From assembly GCF_000010305.1 (NCBI RefSeq), contig NC_012489.1, positions 806,001-870,000 of the forward strand: a stretch of DNA of 64,000 nt, written 5' to 3'. The notes below the pieces were generated by a model. The model made no database searches, was not told the DNA's origin, and saw only the letters and a program-made list of their open reading frames with translations. Made by a program: the position numbers and the translations under genes. The stretch comes from Gemmatimonas aurantiaca T-27 (GTDB lineage Bacteria; Gemmatimonadota; Gemmatimonadetes; Gemmatimonadales; Gemmatimonadaceae). Shown here in pieces: positions 54,596 to 62,543 of the stretch (its first letter is position 1; each line of letters starts with the position of its first letter).

Positions 54596-55459
54596 ATGGT
54601 GATGAACTCTCTTCGCCGATCATTCGGCGCACTGACCTTGGTCGCGGCCCTGCTGGTGGCGTCGACCGGTCCGTTCGTGGCCACGGTGGCGGCGCAGGCG
54701 CCCAACACGGCACTGCCGCAGCCTGTCGGCTACGTCAACGACTTTGCCAGGGTGCTCGCCCCCGAGGCGTCGGGGCAGATCGAATCGCTGGCCCAGCGGG
54801 TCCATGCGGCGACGCGCGGTGACATGGTGGTGGTCACCCTGCCGGACCTCGGCGGGCGTCCGGTAGAAGAAGTGGCGCTGCGACTCGGCCGTGAATGGAA
54901 GGTCGGCTCCGACGCACAGGTGGGAGATGCCGCCCGCAATGCGGGTGTGATCATCCTGCTGGTGCCCAAGGAGACGTCCACCGATGGCCGCGGGTATTGC
55001 CGAGTCGAGACGGGCCAGGGCGCCGAAGGGTTCATCACCGACGCCACGGCGGGTGCGCTGTGTCGGTCGGTGACGCCGCTCTTCCAGGCGCGCGACTATT
55101 CGGGTGCGCTGGTGCAGCTCTCGGCGCAGGTGGCCGATCGGTATGCGCGGGCTTTTGGCGTTACGCTGGACGGGTTGCCGGAGCCACAACGGGCCCGTCG
55201 ACGCACCAACGATGAGGACTCGCCGTTTGCCACCATCGTGCTCATCGTGATCATCGTGATTGTGGTGAGTTCGATGAATGGTCGGCGTCGCGGCTGCGTC
55301 GGGTGTATCCCGCTGCCAATCCCGGGTGGCCCCATGATGGGTGGGGGCGGGCATGGTAGCTGGGGCGGCGGTGGGTTTGGTGGCGGCGGTGGTGGTGGGT
55401 TCGGCGGGTTCGGTGGTGGTGGTGGCTTCAGCGGAGGTGGCGGTGGCTCGAACTGGTAA
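54596..55459 (+). CDS. TPM domain membrane protein with Gly-rich tail
   Basis: A 287-residue YgcG/TPM-domain protein. A signal peptide (ALTLVAALLVASTGPFVATV) leads to a periplasmic TPM domain (VGYVNDFARVLAPEASGQIE, GDMVVVTLPDLGG, GVIILLVPKE, GRGYCRVETGQGAEGFITDA). A transmembrane helix follows (FATIVLIVIIVIVVSSM), then a tail rich in Gly (over 40 Gly near the end). TPM proteins are often encoded with LemA, as here two genes downstream, and help assemble or repair membrane complexes; TPM domains also occur in photosystem II repair. The Gly tail is common in this family. Confidence 0.9.
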   Translation: MVMNSLRRSFGALTLVAALLVASTGPFVATVAAQAPNTALPQPVGYVNDFARVLAPEASGQIESLAQRVHAATRGDMVVVTLPDLGGRPVEEVALRLGREWKVGSDAQVGDAARNAGVIILLVPKETSTDGRGYCRVETGQGAEGFITDATAGALCRSVTPLFQARDYSGALVQLSAQVADRYARAFGVTLDGLPEPQRARRRTNDEDSPFATIVLIVIIVIVVSSMNGRRRGCVGCIPLPIPGGPMMGGGGHGSWGGGGFGGGGGGGFGGFGGGGGFSGGGGGSNW

Positions 55460-55463
55460 GGGG

Positions 55464-56168
55464 ATGACGCTCGACGAGTTGGTGCAGCAGATCCGGCAGG
55501 TGCATGGCAATGCCCTGCAGGCTGTCGTGCTGTACGGATCGGCCGCCAGCGGCGAGGAGATCGCCGGACACTCCGACTTCAACGTCATGGTGCTGGCGGA
55601 GTCGTTGGCGCTGCCGCAGTTGCGCGCGCTGGGGCAGACCATGCGGGCCTGGCAAGAGGCGGGCAATCCTCCCGTACTCGAACTCACCACGCTCGAGTGG
55701 CGGGCGTCGGCCGACATCTTTCCGATGGAGTACGCCGATATCCTCGAGCGGCACCGGGTACTCACGGGTGTGCTGCCACTCGATGGCGTATCCGTGCGTC
55801 GCGCCGACCTGCGGCTGCAGGTGGAACAGGAGGCGATGGGCAAGCTGCTGCGCCTTCGCCGAGGGGTGATGGTGGCCGGCACCGACGCCGAACGCCAGCG
55901 TGATCTGCTGCGCCAGAGCGTGAGCACGCTGCTGGTGATCTTCCGTGCGGTGCTGCGCCTGGACGGCGAGGTGCCACCGAAGGATGCCCAGCAGGTGATC
56001 GATGCCGTGAGCACGCGCTGTGGCTTCGATCCCGAGCCGTATCAGCAGGCCGCTGCATTGCGCCGTGGTGTGGCCTTGGCCACGAAGGATGTCGAAGCGT
56101 TGCTCGAAGGCTACGTGGCCGGTATGACGACGCTTGTCCGTTATCTCGATGCGCTCGACGGGCGCTGA
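55464..56168 (+). CDS. Nucleotidyltransferase-like protein between TPM and LemA genes
   Basis: A 234-residue protein whose N-terminal half resembles a minimal nucleotidyltransferase (VVLYGSAASGEEIAGHSDFN, then VMVL). The GSx-G-SD core is present, but the second acidic residue of the usual D-x-D pair is Asn, so catalysis may be lost or altered. The C-terminal half is helical with TLLVIFRAVLRLDGEVPP. Start ATG 55464 lies four bases after the TPM stop; a GTG at 55443 would overlap that gene. Its place inside a TPM-LemA pair suggests a shared role in membrane homeostasis. Confidence 0.72.
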   Translation: MTLDELVQQIRQVHGNALQAVVLYGSAASGEEIAGHSDFNVMVLAESLALPQLRALGQTMRAWQEAGNPPVLELTTLEWRASADIFPMEYADILERHRVLTGVLPLDGVSVRRADLRLQVEQEAMGKLLRLRRGVMVAGTDAERQRDLLRQSVSTLLVIFRAVLRLDGEVPPKDAQQVIDAVSTRCGFDPEPYQQAAALRRGVALATKDVEALLEGYVAGMTTLVRYLDALDGR

Positions 56169-56207
56169 CTCTATTTTTCCGCACGACCAACCCTGAGGAG
56201 CAATCCG

Positions 56208-56825
56208 ATGACGACTTCGTTTCTGCATCTGACCCGTCGACGCGCGCTGCGTACCGTGGCGCGCATGGCCCTGGTGCTGCCGCTGGCGCTGTCCACGGGC
56301 GCCTGTGGTTACAACTCCATCCAGAGCTTCGATGAACAGGCCGCACAGGCCAAGCAGAACATCGATGCGCAGTTGCAGCGCCGCGCCGACCTGATCCCGA
56401 ATCTCGTGAACACCGTGAAGGGGTTTGCGAAGCAGGAAGAGTCCGTGCTCACGCAGGTCACGCAGGCCCGGGCCGGATTGGTGGGTGCGCTGCAGAAGCC
56501 GGGCGGATCCGACCCGGCCGAATTGGCAAACGCCAATCAGCAGTTGACGGGCGCACTGGGCCGCCTGAGCATCGCGATCGAGGCGTATCCCGAACTCAAG
56601 TCGAACGCGAACTTCCTGCAGTTGCAGGATGAGTTGACCGGCACGGAGAATCGTATTGCCGTATCCCGCACGGACTACAACGGGGCGGTGCGGCAGTACA
56701 ACGAGTACATCCGCAAGTTCCCGCAGGTGCTGACGGCCAAGGTCACGGGCGCCAAGCCACGCACCTACTTCGAAGTGACCGACGCGGCCTCGCGCGCGGC
56801 GCCGACCGTCGACTTCTCCAAGTAG
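56208..56825 (+). CDS. LemA family lipoprotein
   Basis: A 205-residue LemA-family protein with signal and lipobox LALSTGAC. The family core is FDEQAAQAKQNIDAQLQRRA, DLIPNLVNTVKGFAKQEESV, AYPELKSNANFLQLQDELTG and ENRIAVSRTDYNGAVRQYNE. LemA proteins are anchored helical-bundle proteins of unknown exact role, often partnered with TPM-domain proteins, as here. They may scaffold a membrane complex. A bidirectional terminator hairpin follows at 56846. Confidence 0.93.
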   Translation: MTTSFLHLTRRRALRTVARMALVLPLALSTGACGYNSIQSFDEQAAQAKQNIDAQLQRRADLIPNLVNTVKGFAKQEESVLTQVTQARAGLVGALQKPGGSDPAELANANQQLTGALGRLSIAIEAYPELKSNANFLQLQDELTGTENRIAVSRTDYNGAVRQYNEYIRKFPQVLTAKVTGAKPRTYFEVTDAASRAAPTVDFSK

Positions 56826-56845
56826 GCACGAGCGGTGTGAAAATG

Positions 56846-56876
56846 AACGGCCCCCGGTTTGTCGCCGGGGGCCGTT
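56846..56876. terminator. Bidirectional terminator between LemA and pilin genes
   Basis: A perfect 12-bp stem AACGGCCCCCGG/CCGGGGGCCGTT with a seven-base loop lies between convergent genes; TTTCC follows on the plus strand and TTCATTTTC on the minus strand. Confidence 0.82.
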
Positions 56877-56880
56877 TCCA

Positions 56881-57852
56881 TTACATCCGGTTTTTTTCGT
56901 AGAGCAGATTGCGTGGTGCGATCTTCCATTCGTACCATCGTGACACCGGAATGCCGCCATTCACGGCGGGGTCACTGCGCTGACTTTTGATCTTGGCCCG
57001 GATTTTCATGCCAATGATGTCATTGCCATCATTGGTGGTGTCGGCATCGAGGCCATTGTAGGTGGCATGCTCTGAGCCCATGGTGAAGAGCAACCGGGCC
57101 TGGAACTCCTCCACCTGGTTGGCCATCACGGCGCTGACCGGTTGGCCGGCGGTATTGAGCTTCTCGGCGCGCATCAACTGCTTCTTCGAGATATCCCGCC
57201 AATACATGTAGATGTTCAGCTTCTGGATCGACGTGCCTGAGCGCATCAGCAGCAGACTGTCGAGTCCCGAAGGGCGGTTCGCGAGTGTCTTCACGTTCAG
57301 GAAGTTCACGCGGAACAATGTCGACGAGCGATTGGACACCGAAGTGAGCAGCAGCAAGCGACGGGTGGATCCAACCTGCAGCTTCACCAGATCGCCACTC
57401 ACCAGCTCGTAGGTGCCGTTGACCTTCTGGAAGTCGATGCAGGTCGCACCGCACGTGCCGCCTGCCGGGTACGTGGGCAGCGTATCACCATCGTTGTAGA
57501 TGGGGTACACGGCCGCTTCGTTCGGCAGAAACGGCACACTGAGCACGGAGACTGTGTCGCCGCGCGAGTCCATGGAGGCAAAGACGGGCGTGCTGGTCAG
57601 CGCGATCCCGGCTTCCTGAATATCACGCGCCAATGACAGGCCCACAAAACGGGCGTCGCGATCCACGGTCTCGCGTAGCGTCCAGTTGCGACGGGTTTTC
57701 CAGCTCTGCATGGAGAACTGCGTCGCACTGGCGATGACCACCATGGCGACGGTCATCGAGATGAGGATTTCGGCGAGTGTGAAGCCGCGGCGGGCAAGCA
57801 TCCGTGCGCCAGTGCGCGCGCGCGGGATGCGTGATGAGCGAAGGGATTGCAT
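56881..57852 (-). CDS. Prepilin-like protein, PilW type
   Basis: A 323-residue protein with a class III signal: a basic leader then RRG-FTLAEILISMTVAMVVIA, with Gly at -1, Phe +1 and Glu +5, cut by prepilin peptidase. The large C-terminal domain and its place as last gene of a minor-pilin set suggest a PilW-like role in priming type IV pilus or secretion fibre assembly. A Cys pair (GGTCGATCIDF) may form a disulfide. Its start overlaps the stop of the PilV-like gene (TGATG). Confidence 0.82.
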   Translation of the reverse strand: MQSLRSSRIPRARTGARMLARRGFTLAEILISMTVAMVVIASATQFSMQSWKTRRNWTLRETVDRDARFVGLSLARDIQEAGIALTSTPVFASMDSRGDTVSVLSVPFLPNEAAVYPIYNDGDTLPTYPAGGTCGATCIDFQKVNGTYELVSGDLVKLQVGSTRRLLLLTSVSNRSSTLFRVNFLNVKTLANRPSGLDSLLLMRSGTSIQKLNIYMYWRDISKKQLMRAEKLNTAGQPVSAVMANQVEEFQARLLFTMGSEHATYNGLDADTTNDGNDIIGMKIRAKIKSQRSDPAVNGGIPVSRWYEWKIAPRNLLYEKNRM

Positions 57853-58316
57853 CAGGCCTCTCCGGACAGACCGTTGCCGCGGAACATCAGCGTGGTGAGT
57901 GTGACCGGCTGCGAGGAGCGTGGGAAGTCCACCCGCACATCGATGCGAATGAGATTCTGCCGCAATTGCCGCACGGTCAGCGTACGCACGAAGGCGCCAT
58001 CGGCCGATGTGATGCCCTCACTATTCAACCGCACGGCCGCTTCAGTTTCCAGGAGCCAGGGATCACGCGTGCGGACCTGCTCGACGTAGGCGCGCGCGAT
58101 GGCGATGGCATTGGTGCGATTCTGCGCGATGGTCTGCAGCGTGATCGTCTGCGAGTTGGCACCAGCGAGCGACAGCAAACCAACGGTCAGCAGTACCACG
58201 GCCACGATCATGGAAATGAGCGTGAAGCCGCGACGGGCCCGCAGTCGAGCCATCGGTCCGACTGCGACCGCGGGGCGTCGCCGACGTTCAGTGGACGAGA
58301 TCGAAGGGCGCATCAT
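57852..58316 (-). CDS. Prepilin-like protein, PilV type
   Basis: A 154-residue minor prepilin. The class III signal is RRG-FTLISMIVAVVLLTVGLLS, with Gly at -1 but Ser instead of Glu at +5. It should still be cut, but the +5 Glu that docks the next subunit is missing. The globular part is short and beta-rich (RIDVRVDFPRSSQPVTLTTL). Start at 58316 overlaps the stop of the FimT-like gene by ATGA; an ATG two codons earlier (58322) is possible. Confidence 0.8.
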   Translation of the reverse strand: MMRPSISSTERRRRPAVAVGPMARLRARRGFTLISMIVAVVLLTVGLLSLAGANSQTITLQTIAQNRTNAIAIARAYVEQVRTRDPWLLETEAAVRLNSEGITSADGAFVRTLTVRQLRQNLIRIDVRVDFPRSSQPVTLTTLMFRGNGLSGEA

Positions 58317-58885
58317 TTCCATCCTCCTTCCGGACTCCAGGTCCAGAATCGTGCGTTGCCGGAGGGCGCGACCGAAATGGCCACGACCGCTTTCGGCTCC
58401 AGGTCGGCCGTCATATAGACCACACCGGATGAGCCCATCGGTCGCACCAGACCGCGTGAATCGAATTCCACCCGCGAATTGGTGAACGTGACGGCCTGAC
58501 TGGACGCATCATCGGGGATACCAGGAGCGGCACCACGCCCGAAGGAGATGCCCTTCGGCAGCGGACGTTCGCCGAACCCACGCAACGCCTGCCATTCCGC
58601 GGCGGACTGGGTCAGTGTGCCGTCGCCATCGTGATCGAGGTAGCCACCGTACTGTTTCGTGGTGGTGTTGAACGACACACGGACCAACAGGCGCGTCGAC
58701 AACGAACGGGTACGCGCCACGTCGATGTCCTGGGCCATCTGCATACCGGCAAGCTGCAGCTCCGTACTGCGCGCAATACGGAAGCGCGGCGCCGCGATCG
58801 CCATCACGGCACCAACGATGGTGACGACAGCGATCAGTTCGAGGAGCGTGAAGCCCGCGCGGTGGCGGGACGAGTGTGCAGGCAT
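58313..58885 (-). CDS. Prepilin-like protein, FimT/GspH type
   Basis: A 190-residue minor pseudopilin of the FimT/GspH type. The signal HRAG-FTLLELIAVVTIVGAVMA has a normal Gly at -1 and Glu at +5. MQMAQDIDVARTRSLSTRLL is the conserved helix-to-head turn. The globular part includes GYLDHDGDGTLTQ, possibly a calcium-binding loop. Coupled to the PilV-like gene by ATGA and 11 bases after the PilX-like gene. Confidence 0.85.
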   Translation of the reverse strand: MPAHSSRHRAGFTLLELIAVVTIVGAVMAIAAPRFRIARSTELQLAGMQMAQDIDVARTRSLSTRLLVRVSFNTTTKQYGGYLDHDGDGTLTQSAAEWQALRGFGERPLPKGISFGRGAAPGIPDDASSQAVTFTNSRVEFDSRGLVRPMGSSGVVYMTADLEPKAVVAISVAPSGNARFWTWSPEGGWK

Positions 58886-58896
58886 GATTCAGGCCC

Positions 58897-60777
58897 TCAG
58901 TAGAGGGGACGGAAAGCGGTTTGCAAGACAGTGCCCACCGACGGGGTGCCGGGTGGCAATCGTTCAGGGAATCGGAAGTTCACGTCGAAGCTCCACTGGC
59001 GGGTGGGAGCGTCGTAGTAGGAGCCACCGCCGCCGGTGTTGTTCCACAAACCCGTCGAGTAGCGGCTCTGGAAGAGCGACACGAGTGAACCGGTATAGCG
59101 GAAGACGGAGGCGCCCCATGTTTCGAGGAAACGCGGGAAGTTCTCGAGACCTCCGCCGTAATTCGGCGATCCGCACCCGGCTCGCGCATAGTCACACGTG
59201 GTGGCCGAGTGTCCGGCGAGGAGGGCCGCGTTGACGGTACTCCCGCTCGACTGGCGTTTGCGGAAGTCGTACTGCAGTGTGTCGCACCAGCCACTGGTGG
59301 CGCCGCCCGTGCCGGTCTTGCACTTGGAACCATCGGCAATGGGGCTCCCGGGCAGCATACCGGGGTTGCCTGCTGGCGGATTCGACAGGAACGTGACGGC
59401 ATCGCCCATGATGGCGGCGGGTCGCCAGACCTGTGTGTTGTAGTCACCAAGCACATACATCGGGCGATCCGTCACCATGGTGAGGCCACCGGTATCCGAC
59501 GCGACGCGAGACTTGGGAAGTTGAGCGCCTCCCCGCAGTCGCACGGCCACATAGTCGTTGCCGACGTTGGTATTGGTGTTGTTGATCTCGAAGTAGATGA
59601 TGCGTGGTGCGCGTGTGGACGGCGCCGAGTCGCTCCAGATGCGCAAGCTGTCCACGTACACATCGATCAGGTCGACCCGCAGGTCTTCACGGCCGTCGTA
59701 GAAGGCGTTGGGCTTTGGTTTGAAGATCTTGCGGCACATCGCGGCAGACGGCAGCGTCAGCCCACCGGCGCGCGTCTGGGCCATCAAGGTGCTGCACAGC
59801 GTGGTGGGCGTCGCGCTGGCGAGACTGGCGGCATTGATCTGGATGTACCAGTCCGCCTTCCAGGCCATCTTCACCTCCTGCACCATGGGATCGTCGCCGC
59901 CTGCTTTGGGCAACACCAGCGTCACCGGCGCGAGATTCTCCGGCAACGGCAGCTTGAGTGGGCGCACGCCATGCGCACTGGTCATCAGGCGCCCGTTGAA
60001 CTTCTGCTCGGATCGGGTTTTGAATGCCGGACCGGACAGGCTGCGCGAATCGAAGTCCAGCTTCACGGCGGTGCCGGCGTTGTTGTTGATGTTCACGCCG
60101 TTCAAGCGGTTGTTGGCGTCCTTGCGATTCCAGAACGCGCTGTCAGGTGTGGTCAGGTTCGACTGGAACGTGACACTGTTCGACGACATGTAGAGGTTGC
60201 CGTTGGTGTGCACCCAACCGGCAAAATTCATGACTTGGCCAGGCAGGATCTCGAGGTCTTCTTCGTAGAACACACCAAACTGGAACAACGGGATGGTCTG
60301 CGCGTTCACCGACAGCACCGACATCGCGCGATTGCCGGAAGAGTCCTTGGCCGTTACGCGGATATCGATGGGCTGATTGAGCGAGTACAGACCCGCGAAC
60401 GGTCCCGAGGTGATGGTGCGGGAGATCGGCGCGCCGGTGGTCTGCGTGGTCTGCGTGATGTCATAACCGGGAATCTCCGGTGTCTGGATCGAGGAAATAT
60501 CCTCACCGTTGATGATCCCATCCTGCATCGCGGCGTCGAGCTGCGACATGATGTCGTCGGCACCGCCCTCCGAGGCATAGCTCACACGAGCGCCGCGATA
60601 GTCGGCGGTGGACGTGCGAGAGATCGTGGTCACCGCCGAAAGGCCGGCCAGCACGATCACGGAAAACATCACGAGCACGAGGAGTACCATCTCCAACGCA
60701 AATCCGCGGCGTGCACGGACGGCACGGCGCGACGGGGTCAGCGGCGAGAGGGCTTGGCGATTCGACAGACAGGGCAT
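58897..60777 (-). CDS. PilX-like large pilus-associated protein
   Basis: A 626-residue protein, first of the minor-pilin set. A basic leader is followed by RARRG-FALEMVLLVLVMFSVIV, with Gly at -1 but the acidic residue at +4 rather than +5. The long extracellular part has a repeat-poor beta structure, for example VMNFAGWVHTNGNLYMSSNS and APRIIYFEINNTNTNVGNDY, and several Cys that could form disulfides. It is much larger than classical PilX, so it may be a tip or adhesin-like component. Start at 60777 is used because it leads into the pilin signal. Confidence 0.7.
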   Translation of the reverse strand: MPCLSNRQALSPLTPSRRAVRARRGFALEMVLLVLVMFSVIVLAGLSAVTTISRTSTADYRGARVSYASEGGADDIMSQLDAAMQDGIINGEDISSIQTPEIPGYDITQTTQTTGAPISRTITSGPFAGLYSLNQPIDIRVTAKDSSGNRAMSVLSVNAQTIPLFQFGVFYEEDLEILPGQVMNFAGWVHTNGNLYMSSNSVTFQSNLTTPDSAFWNRKDANNRLNGVNINNNAGTAVKLDFDSRSLSGPAFKTRSEQKFNGRLMTSAHGVRPLKLPLPENLAPVTLVLPKAGGDDPMVQEVKMAWKADWYIQINAASLASATPTTLCSTLMAQTRAGGLTLPSAAMCRKIFKPKPNAFYDGREDLRVDLIDVYVDSLRIWSDSAPSTRAPRIIYFEINNTNTNVGNDYVAVRLRGGAQLPKSRVASDTGGLTMVTDRPMYVLGDYNTQVWRPAAIMGDAVTFLSNPPAGNPGMLPGSPIADGSKCKTGTGGATSGWCDTLQYDFRKRQSSGSTVNAALLAGHSATTCDYARAGCGSPNYGGGLENFPRFLETWGASVFRYTGSLVSLFQSRYSTGLWNNTGGGGSYYDAPTRQWSFDVNFRFPERLPPGTPSVGTVLQTAFRPLY

Positions 60778-60960
60778 GACAGCGTTCTCCGGTGGTGGCT
60801 GCACACCACGAGAACGATTATGGCCGCCCGTTGCAACGCTGATTCTGTCCTGCCACTCGCACGACGAAACAGTGGCCTATCACAATGTCATACTGCTCCG
60901 TCACATCCTGCGCATCGGGTGCCGGCATGTGACGTCCGGGCGACTGACCCGGACGGCGAG

Positions 60961-60993
60961 GCGATCAGGAAGCGATCAGGAAGTGATCAAGAG
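60961..60993. repeat. Short tandem repeat at the metG stop
   Basis: Three 11-base units (GCGATCAGGAA twice, then GTGATCAAGAG) run across the metG stop codon (60987-60989). Two are exact copies. It may reflect local slippage. Confidence 0.6.
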
Positions 60994-62534
60994 GCGGTCG
61001 GTTGCGGCTGCGGTCTGGGGAACAACGGATCCCCCTTCCTGACCTGCCACGCCGATACGTCGAGTGACTCGAGTTGGTCAAAACGTTGCGCGGAGACCTC
61101 GCCTGGCGCACCCAGCATGCGCCACAGTTGCGCGGACTTCTCCGGCATGAACGGCACCAGCAGCACCGTCTGTCGTGCGATGCGACGAATCAACGACGCG
61201 AGGATGACTTCGAGCTCGGCACGACGGGATTCATCCTTCGCGACGGTCCACGGCGCCGTGGCGGCCGTGAATTCGTTGGCTCGCGCCGTCAGACGCCCAA
61301 CGGCGGCCAGCCCCTCGTGCAACTGCCATCCGTTTTCGCCGTGCATGGCGCGGTGGTACTCCGCGATCTCCTCCGCGTCCCCCTGCTCGGCTTCCGGCAT
61401 CGCCGCCGTGGGCACCACACCGTCGAAATACTTCTCCACCATGGCCATCGCCCGACTCGCGAGATTGCCGAACGCATTGGCGAGATCGGCCGTGTAGCGT
61501 TCTTCGAAGCGTTCCCAGGAAAAGTTGCCATCGCCATCGAACGGCACCTCTCGCAGCAACACATAGCGGAAGGCGTCGACGCCGAAGCGATCGATGGCTT
61601 CACCCAGGTCGAGCTTCACGCCCGCACTCTTGGAGAAGCGCTCTCCACCGAGTTGCACGAAACCATGGGCCCACACCTGCTTGGGCAGCGGCAATCCTGC
61701 CGCCTGCAGCATGGCTGGCCAGATCACCACGTGAAAGCGCGTGATGTCCTTGCCGATGATGTGCAAATCGGCGGGCCAGCGCTGGTCGTATCCCTCGTCG
61801 GGAAAGCCGGTGGCCGTGAGATAGTTTGGCAGGGCATCGAACCACACATACGTGCCCTGCGTCTCCCCATTGGACAACACCAGTGGGAACGGCACCGCCC
61901 AGTCCAGGCGCGCGCGGGAGGCGGAAATGTCTTCGAGTCCCTGCGCGAGCAGCCCGAGAATCTCGTTGCGCCGGCTCGAGGGCTCGATGAAAGACGGGTT
62001 GGATGCGAGCAGATCCTGCAGGAATCCCTGATACTTCGACAGACGGAAGAACCAGTTGCGTTCTTCGACTTCTTCGAGCGTGCGCGTCGGGTGCAGCACA
62101 CACTTGCCGTCGACGATGTCGGCATCCTGCTTGAACGATTCACACCCCACGCAATACATGCCCGTGTACGACCGCTCGTAGAAGTCATCCGGGTTGCGTT
62201 CGGCAATACGGCGGATGAGCGTCTGCACACCGAGCTTGTGATGCGCTTCGGTGGTGCGAATGAACTGATCGTAGGAGATGCCAAGGCGGGACCACATCCC
62301 CTGAAAGCGGGCGGCAATGGTGTCGGTGAACGCCTGCGGGGCGACACCCTCCTTGGCGGCGGTCTGCTGGACCTTCTGACCGTGTTCGTCCATGCCGATG
62401 AGCAGATGGACGTCATCGCCACAGAGGCGGCGATATCGGGCGATGACATCGGCGCCGATTTTTTCGAGGGCATGGCCAAGGTGCGGGTCACCGTTGGCGT
62501 AGTCGATGGCGGTCGTCAGGTAGAAGCGAGACAT
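60987..62534 (-). CDS. metG: Methionyl-tRNA synthetase
   Basis: A 515-residue class I synthetase that charges tRNA-Met. The HIGH motif is HLGH (18-21) in YANGDPHLGHALEKIGADVI. The KMSKS-type loop is RFSKS with the catalytic Lys at 302, so the first two residues differ from KMSKS. One zinc knuckle is seen (YCVGCESF, then C-x-L-H). The C-terminal anticodon domain contains WERFEERYTADLANAFGNLA; the optional tRNA-binding (EMAP-like) extension is absent. It starts nine bases after the ricT stop. Confidence 0.95.
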   Translation of the reverse strand: MSRFYLTTAIDYANGDPHLGHALEKIGADVIARYRRLCGDDVHLLIGMDEHGQKVQQTAAKEGVAPQAFTDTIAARFQGMWSRLGISYDQFIRTTEAHHKLGVQTLIRRIAERNPDDFYERSYTGMYCVGCESFKQDADIVDGKCVLHPTRTLEEVEERNWFFRLSKYQGFLQDLLASNPSFIEPSSRRNEILGLLAQGLEDISASRARLDWAVPFPLVLSNGETQGTYVWFDALPNYLTATGFPDEGYDQRWPADLHIIGKDITRFHVVIWPAMLQAAGLPLPKQVWAHGFVQLGGERFSKSAGVKLDLGEAIDRFGVDAFRYVLLREVPFDGDGNFSWERFEERYTADLANAFGNLASRAMAMVEKYFDGVVPTAAMPEAEQGDAEEIAEYHRAMHGENGWQLHEGLAAVGRLTARANEFTAATAPWTVAKDESRRAELEVILASLIRRIARQTVLLVPFMPEKSAQLWRMLGAPGEVSAQRFDQLESLDVSAWQVRKGDPLFPRPQPQPTAS

Positions 62535-62543
62535 GCCCCAAAC

